Source of the DNA: Triplophysa rosa
Lineage: Eukaryota > Chordata > Actinopteri > Cypriniformes > Nemacheilidae
DNA: 64,000 nt
Direction of reading: 5' to 3'
Assembly: GCF_024868665.1 (NCBI RefSeq)
Contig: NC_079890.1
Span: forward strand, 32,192,671-32,256,670
The first letter of the stretch is position 1. Each line of letters begins with the position of its first letter. The notes under the pieces are model-generated. The model had not been told where the DNA came from, did no database searches, and saw nothing but the letters and a program-made list of their open reading frames with translations. The position numbers and the translations under genes are program-made. Shown one piece after another: positions 23,201 to 34,405 of this stretch.

Positions 23201-25067
23201 CCATGTTTTTAACAGGTTAATGACTTTTATTGGAATGTTTTTCAGAGCCTTCACGTGTTCGGGATCTAATGTCAGCCGATGACGGTCGTACAGTCATAAC
23301 TGTTCACTGGAATGCATCTGAAGGAATCCATTCAAGTTACCGCATTTGTCTTAATGAGACAAGTGCATGCATCAGTTGCAGCCAGTGCGAAAACTGCAAT
23401 CAGCTGGGAAACTGCCATTACACAACAGTCGAAAATTTCACCTTTACAGATAAAACACCTGGCAAGAAATATTGTCTGTGTGTGGCAGCACTAACAGACA
23501 ACAACACGTTATCTGGAGAAATGGTTACAATTGAAGCATACACACGTGAGTTTAGTCTTAAAAATATACTCTTCATTTGTTTTTATGCATTCTACTGTAT
23601 TTTGTAATATTAAGCCAGTTTAGAGGACTAAATAGATGCAATGGCCTATAATATGTTGCATATGAAAGATTCATAAGGAGGCTATTAATTAATGAATGCC
23701 GAGATTTTATACAGGCAAACATTTATCAACATCATACCACTTCCTTTTTTGTCCTTTAAACTTCTGTCTTAAGCAAACCAAATATTTTCGATATTTACAT
23801 TTTACCTTTGCAAACAGTATACTTTCCTTGAATTCTTTGCATGCAGGTCCAGAAAATGTGGAACTTGGGAATTTAGAACCATCTGACCAATCCATTTTCG
23901 CCGAATGGACAATAAATGGAGCCTATAAAGAATTTAGAGTGAGCATTGAAGAAGAAGGCTTAGAAAACAAAAATTATAGCACAACTGATAAAAATTACAG
24001 TTTCGAGGGGCTTAAAGCAGGAGTATACTACACTGTCACAGTCACCACCCTTTCAGAGAAACCCGGATTGGAAAGTGAATCTGTTAAAAAATCAGACTAT
24101 ACTAGTAAGTAATATTGTCAATACGGTTTTTAGACTACTGATCCATCTGCTTTGTATTGTTCATCAGATTCATATTTCATCAATAAAATATTAACTAAAC
24201 TCTGATTGTACTCGCAGCTCCTACTCCACCACCATGGGCAAATGCCACTGTTCTTAATGAAACTTCCATAACTCTAACCTGGGGAGTTCCAAAAAAGTCA
24301 GAGGGAGCCTCAAATATAAAATATAACGTGACATGTTACTCTGTTTATTGGAACTTCTCTACACCAGTTTACCAAACAAAAGAAAACCATTGGACCTTTG
24401 GTAGTTTAAATTCGGGAACACATTATAACTTCACTGTCAGTGTTGTGGCTGGCAATTCGACGAGTCATCCAACCTCTGTTTCTAATAAGACAAGTACATT
24501 TCTTTTATCTATTACATCCGTTACATATTTGTTGAGACTTCATAAACTGATTCCACAAAAAAACACTGCAATGTATATTCTGTGGTGTTTAACGTCTCCA
24601 TGTTTATTTTAGAGCCTAACAGGAAGACGTTGACATTTGCGATGTTGTGTACCAGTAAAACGACACTTCTCTGTAGCAACAGTAAAGCTCAGACTGAAAC
24701 ACTGAACAAGGTGAGGGATGATCACAGCAAACTTTACAAAGTAACTCCACACATTTACAGCAATACCATCACGCATATGCACATGGACTTGTTTGTTTGT
24801 AAAGTGCTAAAGGTGAAAATGAGAGTAACATAAATCTAATTTTGAGATCGGGTTTATTATTAAGTTAATATGAATATACTTGCACAATTATATTTATTCC
24901 CTATGCTTGTTTTATTTTCAAAGGAAATGTATGGCCTATATTTTAGCTTGAAGGCTCCTGCAACTAAATCAAATAATTTACTCCATTCTTTCTTTCAGCT
25001 CGAAAGATATTTTAGTGAGAATCTTATAGGGATTCACTGGAACCTCACAATAGTAGACAGAAAATGA
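20275..25067 (+). CDS. secreted C-type-lectin-like / fibronectin-III protein, unrecognised family
   Basis: Nine exons: 20275-20302, 21627-22232, 22434-22685, 22873-23115, 23246-23545, 23847-24104, 24218-24493, 24613-24710, 24999-25067; 2130 nt, 709 aa, every internal FN3 exon symmetrical phase 1-1. Residues 1-15 form a short signal peptide (MHMWMALLLGSVIWA), split by intron 1. Residues about 16-211 are a C-type-lectin-like domain: WDEARLYCQ, FWVGL, YQNW, and a final CNESLPFICYD. It has an 80-residue Thr/Asn-rich insert, and the calcium/sugar WND site reads W-K-E. Five FN3 domains follow, one per exon (conserved Trp and Tyr, e.g. ELSWNHSG, TEYTFTV), with many N-X-S/T sequons. The third carries a Cys-rich insert (CISCSQCENC). 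The last two exons encode a Cys-containing tail ending W-N-L-T-I-V-D-R-K. No membrane helix or phosphatase domain follows, unlike FN3-type receptor phosphatases. PolyA signal AATAAA at 25652. Function unknown; secreted binding protein inferred. Confidence 0.72.
21095..21207. repeat. hairpin element (intron 1 of the lectin/FN3 gene)
   Basis: Near-perfect palindrome: 'AGAGTAGTTCACTTCAAAATAAGC' on the left and 'GCTTATTTCAAAGTGAACTACTCCT' on the right, around an inner 'CATTGACTTTCCATAG' / 'CATGGAAAGTCAATG' pair. Related in style to the other AGTTCAC fold-back elements but short. Confidence 0.8.
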
Positions 25068-26608
25068 TGTCACACACCACTCCTACAACAGACGTCTGGT
25101 TTGTAAAAACAGCATGACTGATGATGCAGTGTTTTGTAATATTGTATGGCATAACAACAGCAAATATACATTTTATTACACTTTATAATTTTAACTTAAT
25201 TCACCCTCTTTTTAGGATCAGTGATTTGATCGAACCCATATTTACTGCAGAAAATAGAAATCACAGACCATCAGTCAAGTTTCAACTGCATTTCATTCCA
25301 GCTCCTCACATACCACCATTCTTCCGAGTTGTGCATTGTTTCGTTATTGAAATTAAACTATAATTTTAATATTTTTAACTATTTTAATATTTTTTCCCCT
25401 GAAAAAGGTTAATGCATTTTTCTGTAATAATGTTCTAAAATGTACTTGTATTGCTTTGCAACAGTGCAAAATTGTAATTGTTTTGCATTGTATATTATTG
25501 TTTAGTCACATATTGTACTGGATTATATTAATACCACAGCCTTTTACATTGCTAGTTAAATTGAGTTTGATTGTTTTTTAGTTTTCTGTCAAGATTGGTG
25601 TAACTATTTCTAGTCAACTATTCATGCATGCTTGTTTGGGTTTTCATTTAAAATAAAACTTCGACAAAAGTACTCAACAAAAACTGCCTGACAGTTATTA
25701 TTTAACGTTTGGGCCACACTACAGGTGTGTGCATGTTTAGAGTGTTTTAGTAATGCAAAATAAATCTGGGGTCCATGTTTTCTGTGAATCAGTGAACCAA
25801 TTTTGTATTTTGGGGGGGGTTGCAGATACAAAAATAGCCAAAAGGGGGTGGTGTTAAACTTTCTTAAAAGTCTGGATACTAAAGCATGACTGACAAACAG
25901 ATTTTAAAGAGTTCATAGCAAAATATATCAAAATATAATATCTTAATATAACCAGGTCTCTCTAGTCTTCTGGAGCGTCAGTGTCACACTGTATGTAAAG
26001 AATGACATCGAAAAATAGTCTACAAAGCGAACCTCTAGTTCGAAATGCGCGTCAATAGTGTCTGTGGTTTCCTGATTTAAAGCATAGGCCTATACATGTC
26101 TTCTTTGGCACCATCCCTAGTCAGTGAGCAAAGGCACCAGCAATCGGTGATGTATTTAATATAGGCTATTAATTGTAGTGATCTAAAGGGAATTATGTGT
26201 ATGCAACTGTATGTTATATTATATGGAACAAAAACAAACAATCAAACAAAAAATCATTAATACAGAGCACCCATACCAAATACGTCTAGGCCTAACCTGT
26301 AAAAAATCAGAAGAGATTGAACTACCAAAATATTGATTCTGCTTGTACCTGTAATTGCAGGTATCTTAAATTATGAGGTAATCATTAAGTTGACTCAGGA
26401 CAGCCCCCCTTCTGGTGTAACATTTTGCTTTCACAACAGCAGGAACAAATGAATGAGAGACTTTTGTAAAAAAAGATGTGTTTATGTTTATGTTAAGTTT
26501 ATGGCGCTGTGAACGAAGCTTTCCTTAACAGTTAATTTACAGCTTGTACGCTGTTGTAGGACTTATTTTATTGTGCCTACACATTTTTACTCGATTATTT
26601 GCAGGAAA
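25068..26608. other. 3' UTR of the lectin/FN3 gene and intergenic spacer
   Basis: AT-rich, no coding signal. AATAAA at 25652-25657 probably ends the preceding gene. Nothing else recognised up to the Tc1 remnant. Confidence 0.4.
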
Positions 26609-27060
26609 TACACTGCCCGTCCAAAAAAAGTCACCCCCTGAATTTAACTAAGCAAACAGGCAAGAGCCTCCCATTGGATTGGAGGTCTAGGTTCAGCAAC
26701 GTTATGTGCCCAAAGAACGTCATGTGCCAAAGAATGTATTTTTCTTCCCTGATGGCACGGGTATTCCAAGTTGACAATGCCAGGATTCGTCGGGCTCAAA
26801 TAGTGAAAGAGTGGTTCGGGGAGCACGAGACATCACTTTCACAAATGGATTGGCCACCACAGAGTCCAGACCTTAACCCCATTGAGAATCTTTGGGATGT
26901 GCTGGAGAAGACTTTGCGTAACGGTCAAACTCTTTCATCATCAATACAAGATCTTGGCGAAAAATGAATGCAACTCTGGACGAAAATAAATGTTGTGACA
27001 TTGCAGAAGCTTATCAAAACGATGCCACGGCTAAAGGCGGTCCAGGCGGTATATGAAATT
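26609..27060 (+). mobile_element. Tc1/mariner element remnant with C-terminal transposase fragment
   Basis: Begins at a TA with the Tc1-type terminal sequence 'CACTGCCCGTCCAAAAAAAGTCAC'. A frame then encodes the end of a DDE transposase: the second catalytic Asp in F-Q-V-D-N, an I-V-K-E-W-F block, and the signature [16 protein letters not shown] with the catalytic Glu. I count 36 residues between that Asp and Glu. A TGA at about 26965 breaks the frame before the continuing L-W-T-K..K-L-I-K-T-M-P-R-L block. The N-terminal DNA-binding half and the right terminal repeat are missing, so it is dead. It lies about 0.5 kb upstream of the HMX gene. Confidence 0.85.
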
Positions 27061-27174
27061 GCACAATATAAACTCATAATAGCACGAGTGTCCCAGCACA
27101 ACTGTGCACAGATGAGTCCCATTTTGTGTTGCTGTGCTTTTATGTTAGACAAACACAGGAAATTCTTCAGTCTG

Positions 27175-27592
27175 CAGCCTATAAAACGACGCATCCATCA
27201 GTTTCTCAAACATTAAAAGACAATGCCTATATAAGCCGAATGCAGCATAAAAAGACAGGCAACCTAAATGTGCAAAACTTAGCCTACCTATTCAGAATAA
27301 ATGAAACAAAACTATCCAAAATGTTTCTAAAATTGGAAAAGAGAAAAGGTGAGGTCCAATCTAACTATAGCCTACGTATTCCGCGTCATGTGATCTCGGC
27401 GTCATTCAGTTGGCCCTCCACTTGGCCAATGAAAGCTATTATAGCAATACCTCCGAATGAAAGTATTAGGCTACATGGAATTAGGACCATTTACCAGACA
27501 GCTCGCAGTACTGCACCATGGTGTCTTGTTACTCAAGATCTAGACTCTACCCGTGAGACAAATCTCCGCCTAAAGGAACGCGTTTTGGAAGT
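27175..27592 (+). promoter_or_regulatory. likely promoter/5' UTR of the HMX homeobox gene
   Basis: A TATA-like 'CCTATAAAACG' lies near 27178 and a CCAAT-type 'GGCCAATGAAAG' near 27423, upstream of the ATG at 27593. A 156-codon open frame (27126-27596) runs through this stretch and overlaps the homeobox start by four bases; its residues resemble no family and it is more likely chance than a gene. Transcription start not determinable here. Confidence 0.3.
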
Positions 27593-28416
27593 ATGAGCAA
27601 AGAGAACGTGATATGCCGACCGGCCTCTTTAAAATTTACCATCGACAACATTCTTAATAAAGATGCATTTGACATAAATTCCGCAAAATCGAAGGCTACA
27701 CTAGATGTCGCTTATCAAGACCGAAGGAATCGGTCACCACATACCGACGAGTCAGGTAGGCAGCAGCACCACATTATTTTGCATTACTTTTGTCACGTAG
27801 GCTATTTCACATTTATTTGTGTCATTATCTTAATAGATAATAGTTGTTATATCTAAACTTTTCAGTGCAGCCGGTCATCGCATGTGCTTTCAACTTGAAT
27901 GAAGTTGACCAAGAGGATGCGCAAAGACTGTTTGACATGTGTCACAAAACGGAAAGCCTGAGGAACATCGTAGAGGATCACGGCGAACAGAAAAGCGTCA
28001 AAAAAACCAAACCTCTAACAAAAAAGAAAACGCGCACAATTTTCTCCAAAAGACAAATTTTTCAGTTGGAAGCAACATTTGACATGAAAAAATACCTGAG
28101 CAGCGCCGAGCGAACCTGTCTTGCTAACTCTCTCCAACTCACAGAGACGCAAGTGAAAATATGGTTTCAAAACCGTCGAAATAAGTTGAAGCGGCAGTTA
28201 TCTACGGACTGTGATGGATCCTGTTCACCTGAAGACGTCACACCTGATCCTCTAAAGACTTTGCAGTTACCCGGTCTATATAGAGAAAGTGTTGGCAACG
28301 TAGCATGGAAGGGATGCTTTATGCCTTTTCCCTTGGTGTATCCTGGAAGCCCATCTTCATACTTGTACCTTTCCAATTCAAGTAACTATTTCAGCATTTT
28401 CGATCGAGATGCGTAA
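27593..28416 (+). CDS. HMX/NK5-family homeobox transcription factor (hmx1/hmx4 type)
   Basis: Sequence-specific nuclear regulator; HMX genes pattern eye, ear and cranial ganglia. Two exons, 27593-27755 and 27866-28416, joined in phase 1; 714 nt, 237 aa. N-terminus carries an Eh1-like Groucho-binding motif, F-T-I-D-N-I-L-N, at residues 15-22. The homeodomain (about residues 112-171) has the HMX hallmarks [24 protein letters not shown] and [15 protein letters not shown]. The C-terminus keeps HMX1-like pieces ([16 protein letters not shown]). The residue after N-R-R-N-K is Leu where HMX proteins usually have Trp, and several core residues differ from the HMX consensus. Linkage to cpz, gpr78 and trmt44 matches the HMX1 locus of tetrapods. 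Short length and divergence suggest hmx4 (SOHo) or a second hmx1; I cannot choose. AATAAA at 28469. Confidence 0.85.
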
Positions 28417-30477
28417 TTTTTCCGATGCATTTTGGACGCTGACTGACCGCTTCATTGCTTTTTATGAAAATAAAAAATAACTTCCGACGTTTTCTAGCCT
28501 AAATGTTATACCTCAGTCTCATAGCTTGTATGAATTTTGGCGCACATTTAAAGAACTAGTAGGCCTATAAATACAAATATAGGCTAATAATTGACGGTTA
28601 TGTAAAGGGGTTTACATGAGAAATTCTTGGTTTTAAGATGAATTTCTTATCGGATTTTAAAGCCCGAACTGGAGGTTGCTCTGTCAGAGAAACCAAATAG
28701 GCCTAATCGATATTAGACCATACTATTATTAAAAAAAAGTAATAATTTACCTGTTTGAAGTTTATTGACATATCGATATTGCAAATTTTAAGGAATGTTA
28801 ATGCAGGATTCTTGATTTTTTTTGTATGCGTTAATTTAAAAGCGGACTAGCCCAACGAAATTAACGTATAACTCCCCTTCGTTTTATAAACAGTTCAGCT
28901 GTATGTTCAACTTAGTTGGGGTGTAAAAGTGATTTTAGATTGCAGCGTCTATAAATTATAACAGAATCAAATAAAATTGTTCATCTTAACTTATCACTGC
29001 AGTTATTTAAGAGTTAAATAAAGTGTAAAATAAATGGTACAATAAAAATGTAATATATGTACAATAGAAAGGTGTAATTATGGCCCGTTGGTATTTCGAA
29101 CTAAGTTTGTTAAGGGTTACTCGCTCTCTTCGGGTCACTTGCTCCGCTGCGTGAAGCCAGTGGGCTGCCTCCTTCCTGTCACAACCATTTAAGATCCCAG
29201 TTAACCTGTGCATTCAACCACTTAGTCTGCGAGGAATGCATTTGATTGCTTTGATAATACCCTCATTCCCCTGTAAAGACAACTGGAGCATATTTGCCTC
29301 GTTTTCACACAGTGATAAGCTCAAAGACCCAACTAACACGAGGTGATTCAATGCCATGGCATGGTTTGCAGATAGCCGCTGATATTTTATATTTAAAATT
29401 ATTTTAATATGGACAAATTGATTCTAAATTTTGCTTAAAGTCTTAAGGGTAATTTTGGAATAAATGCGCTTTGACATGCGCTTTGACGTGAAATTGCCTC
29501 AAGGCAAACAGTTGGGTCTGTAATTCTTTAAACTACTAAAATATTCCTTAATGTCATTTAAGTTTTTTGGTTAAACTTAAGTTTTAAGCTTTACATATAT
29601 ATATTTAAAGTAAATTGGAAATATGTTTTCTTCACCTGGTTAAAGTTATTGCATTGATAAAAAACGTGTAACATGCTAAAGGCACATTATTAAAAACAAA
29701 TGTGCTAAAAATGATTGCAACGATCCCATGTAAGAACTTAAAATATAAACTTTTTGCCCACCCTTTTTTGCAACAGAAAGTTTCTCTGGATTCCGAACCT
29801 TTATTTTTAAGTGCAATTTCAGATATGCAAAATCACAAAATCATTTTTTATCTGCTAATTATTACCTTATTCGATAACTTTCTGAACGAATTATTAAATA
29901 ATTTAAATGAGTTTGTGTATTTTTTGCACATTTGCATTTAATTCAGTGTTGGGCTATAGTGAAAGTATAGGCTGACCAGGCCCAGCAAAGTCATAATTAT
30001 GCTCAGATGCTCAATTGATCTGCCAGAACAAATATTGTACATACTGTAGACTAGGTCTGGACACTCACATAAAATAGCTTTTTTTAGCATAAAACTTTAA
30101 GAACTTTAAATAACAACAATAACAACCATTATTTCATTAACTACTTAACAGATCATTATTGTTCATTAAAATAAAAAAGTAATTAAATCCCATTATATAC
30201 AGACACGACTGATTTGTTAATATATAACATTGTTTACATGGAATAATTGTGTCCATTTGCTCTCTTTATCTATTTTTATAGTAATCCTCCCATAGCCATC
30301 ACAATTTACTTATTATGTTAAATGTTAATGCATTCTTGGTTTTATATAATATTGCTTTTAAATTATCAATTAAAACTTTTTCCAATTCAAAACACAAACA
30401 TATGCATAGTTCATGTGCATTGCTGACCCGACAATAATAAAAAAGCAGTTTACAACAGTTTCATTAGATACAATATT

Positions 30478-30770
30478 TTGGTAACACTTTACTTAAACCC
30501 TTTATGCATAATGCATTGTTAAGCGTTATTAAAGGGTATGATGCATTATAATTGGTCATAATGTGTGTTGTAATGCATCAAATGTTGTTGTAAATAATTA
30601 TTACCAAATTAAAAATGATAAATGTAACAATGAATTGACAAGTGTTGTAACTGTAGTTACAATTATTAATGAGACATTACAATGCATTATAAGGTGCATT
30701 ACAAGGCATACTTAAAACATTAAAACTACTTGTAAGGCCTATAATGCATTATACATACTGTATGTGCTTT
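30478..30770. repeat. AT-rich dispersed repeat ('GGTAACACTTTAC' type)
   Basis: Begins 'TTGGTAACACTTTACTTAAACCC' and is built from repeated 'AATGCATTATA' and 'GTAATGCATC' words in both orientations, the form of a teleost non-autonomous DNA repeat. The right end is not clear. Confidence 0.45.
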
Positions 30771-33137
30771 AATATATTCAATGAACTATACACTTTTCTG
30801 TCCACTTTGGTGGAAAACATGATTCATATCTTTAGATTAAATTGTGTTCTTTACATTAACCTCCCTAATTAAGAATAAGTAGAGTTAGATATGTTGGTTT
30901 AAATATAGTTTTGACAATGGTGTGTCGACCTTTATAGTGAAGCCCCGAGGCGCCAGGTTTCTTAAACATCAGACGAAAACAGATGCTTGGGCTATCATCA
31001 TCATATTACGATCATGATGACCATATAGTGTCATCATGTACTCTTTCGATTACCTTGTATTCTTGGATCAACAATTTGTATCCAATTCATTTTTAGAGCT
31101 GATAGAGATACTGGAGATTTTAACGTAATAGAGATCTTAACGTAATGATTTATTACGTGTATGGAAATTATTCTGAGAGACTTCTCATATGCAGAAATAT
31201 TTTATGCAAAAAGAAAGAACTCTATTCTTTCTTTTCTTAAAAAATTATTTTCCAGACTTAAAATAAAGGTTCTTGCAAGGTTCTTTGTCTGGTTCTATGT
31301 CTGAACATCCATGGAATCTTTCCATTTTGCATCTTTGTAGTATAAAAAGGTACTTTGAAAATCGTGCTTGTAATTTTGTATAAAATTATTTTATATCACT
31401 TTTAGAATGATGAGGAAAGAAGGGAAGTGAGATCTTATAATTGACAACAAAGTGCAATATTTAAAATATTCATAATTATTATTATGTCTATTATTATTAT
31501 GATAGCAAATATCCAGAATTTTTTTTGGGAGTGAGGTCTGATCTGAACAAACTTGTTGATTTAGTGATTGAAGGACTCACTATAATGATGCATGAATCAC
31601 TGAATAAGTAATTCATTAAAATCATAGTTATTATTATTCATGAATTCTTTTTACTGTCAGACCTACTTTTCTTGAATAAAATTGTCAATACAGGACTGTG
31701 TTCTCATAAAATACTGACTGAAAGAAAAGCTTGAAAGTCAATAATTATATCTTTACTAGCATTAAAAAAAACATGAGTTGAAAATAGCCAGCTATTTGGG
31801 GTTCCATACAAACTATCACTGAGTGATTTAGATATGGTCAACAAAGGGCATATACTGTATTATACATTCAGGTTTAGGCGTTTGGTTAAGTTACCTCAGG
31901 CAGCACTGCATTTACATCATGCTTGTCATCAACTCTCTCAGCTTTTGAAAGAGTTTGCATATTGGGCACATGTTTTCAATTGGACCATAATGTTTTTGTT
32001 ATTCCCATCCCCATTCCCATTCGGGATAGTGTTCCTGTGGTTAAATTGGTAAAGCATGGCGGGTCATACTCTTATAGATGGTCTCAAAATGTATACCTCA
32101 AATGTCATTGACACGGCACATAACAACATATAATATTAGACCTAGGAACTGTGAGGAGCGGATTTTCACAAATTACTGATTTAAAAATCTATGAAAGTAT
32201 GTGAAGACCAGGCATGTCATATGATGCCAGGGTCAACTAAAAGCAAATATATTTGAAGAGTGTCCACTCTGGCTTAATAATACAGCTTTAACGTGTTGCA
32301 CACATTTTAATAAAGATACCTGTATTTAGGTTGGTTTTACTTGGAAAATCACATTCAATACACATGCATTAGGAATATGAGATTAACTGTTCTGTGACAT
32401 GCTATATCATCGATTACATCAAATTTGGACAATACAAATGAAATGCTATGACCCTTTATCCCACAGGGTAAGAATTCTATATCCCCCAATGGAATTCCAA
32501 ACCTGCCCAATACATCAAAGACTTCATGTTTTCAGACTATTGTACAAATCTGGTGAAAGATATTAGGAACAATCAATAACAGGAGAAAAAAGAAACTGAT
32601 ACTAGGCTAATGGATGTGGCTCAGTGGAGACAGATATGTGGGATTAAATTCATGTTTGTGTGCCTGAAAGAGGCCTGGGTTTACAATGACAATCTATCCT
32701 CTCTTAATGGATGTCTATTGATTGGGTTTGATCAGGCTGGACTACACATGGTAGTCGAGGGTCCAGCTGGCGCCTATGGGTGTGACAAGATATCCCTAAA
32801 TGCATTGTCAGCAGATTTTTAGCGCAGTCTATTAGTCAGAGCTTTTAGCTGGTTAACATAACAACACTACTGTTGTTTTAATTTGGTGTATTTATTTTTT
32901 GTGAAATTTATTTTAACTTATTCTAACTTTTTTCAAAGCAAAAAGCTGTCTTTTTTGGTTCACGTCAAGATCAGTGAGTCGTCTGAGACCAAGATGTGTG
33001 ATGTAAACTTGTGCAGACCATGCATACAGCAATGAAGTGATTGACAGCTGTGGATTTTACAAAAAGCCAACATAAGTAGCCAATACAAAATAAATCACAA
33101 GTAGGATTCCTTTAGGATTAGTGTTCTTTAGAAATAG

Positions 33138-33242
33138 TGTTCTTGTAGCTCAACCAAAAGGTTGGGATTCGATTGTCACGGAACACACAAACTGATAAGA
33201 ACGCTTTGGATAAAAGCATTTGCCAAATGCATAAATATAAAA
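33138..33242 (+). repeat. tRNA-derived SINE fragment
   Basis: A degenerate pol III head ('TTGTAGCTCAACC', 'GGGATTCGATTG') followed by the tail 'CGCTTTGGATAAAAGCATTTGCCAAATGCATAAATATAAA'. Same tail family as 11181-11321, opposite orientation. Confidence 0.65.
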
Positions 33243-34365
33243 GTGAATGTAATATTACAATACTGCATGTTAGCCATAAATGGATTAATGCTACACTATA
33301 TTGCAATAATTCCAGTCTGAAATGTACAAAGGCATAAAATGCTACTAGACATGCTACATACAAATCTCAATGGCATTTCACACCAAGACAGCAAAAATTC
33401 AAAATTCAAAAATCATGCAACCACTCAGGCTACATTTAACCTCGAATGCCTAACTGAGGTGACAGAGGCCTGAGGTATAAATGAATATCTCCTGCCAGCT
33501 ATCAGTGTGCACAGCCCCTCAGCGTCCAGCCCACACCCTGGAGAGAGTCATGTGATGCAAACTGTCATAAGCTATTCATGCTGCTATTAACATGACTATT
33601 AACATTAGGCCTCTGTTAGGATGAGTGGTCTTTGGGAAGTTCAAAGATCAAATTTTCTGGCACCATGCACAAATGCTCTACCCTACCACTTGTTTAAGGT
33701 CATAGTGAAAGAATTAAAAGAAAAAGTTATTATATCCAAAAAAATCTTAAATATAATATGCCTGTAAACCATATCACTCTGGTCTTCAAATGACTCATCG
33801 GTATTTGAAGAATAAATGCTTTTAATGATGCATCTGCTTTAGCACTACTAAATAGCCTATATATATCAGTTTAATCCTAACAGAGATGTTTTTGGCAACC
33901 ACAACACACAGTGCTTCTCCTTTGCCTTCCATGTTTGAGACGAAGGGGCACTGGAGGGTTTGGCGAAGTGCTCTAACAGCTTGTTATGTCACCATTAGAA
34001 GACTGTAATAAAGTCATAGTCCTTTTGCATTTTGCATGACCGGAGGGGCCGCTACTCTCGCCTGTCTGCTCAGTTCACATCACGGCGCATTAACTGGAGC
34101 GGCTGAGGGCTGCAGGTTTCCCCTCTCCGCTAGCTTGCTGAGCGTCTGTGCCAGATAGCATACTTCAGCCCTGCTGGGAGAGCACATTCTACTTGACAGA
34201 AGTGACTAAAGAGTAAATTACGCTGAAGCTTGACTGGCTCTGTGCAATGGCAAATTTATAACTGTCATGCAGAATAAGGGCTTTAGCGATTGGTAGTAAA
34301 CTGGTGTGGACTTTGAGAGGCTAGTCTGTGATGCTCTTATGTGAGAGAAAGCCAAAATATATAAT

Positions 34366-34405
34366 ACAGTTGTGTTCACAAGTTTACATACACCTTGCAC
34401 CCTTA
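34366..34405 (+). repeat. Tc1-type terminal repeat relic
   Basis: 'TACAGTTGTGTTCACAAGTTTACATACACC' matches the general form of fish Tc1 terminal repeats (TACAGT...AAGTTTACATACAC). No transposase or opposite end found. Confidence 0.55.

Noticed and set aside
21627..24493. Interpretation as a receptor-type protein tyrosine phosphatase ectodomain
   Set aside because: No transmembrane segment or phosphatase exon follows; the frame ends with its own stop at 25067 and a polyA signal. The FN3 style alone is not enough.
27126..27596. 156-codon open frame ending four bases inside the HMX start
   Set aside because: Residues resemble no family, it overlaps the probable promoter and part of the Tc1 flank, and the homeobox frame explains the locus.
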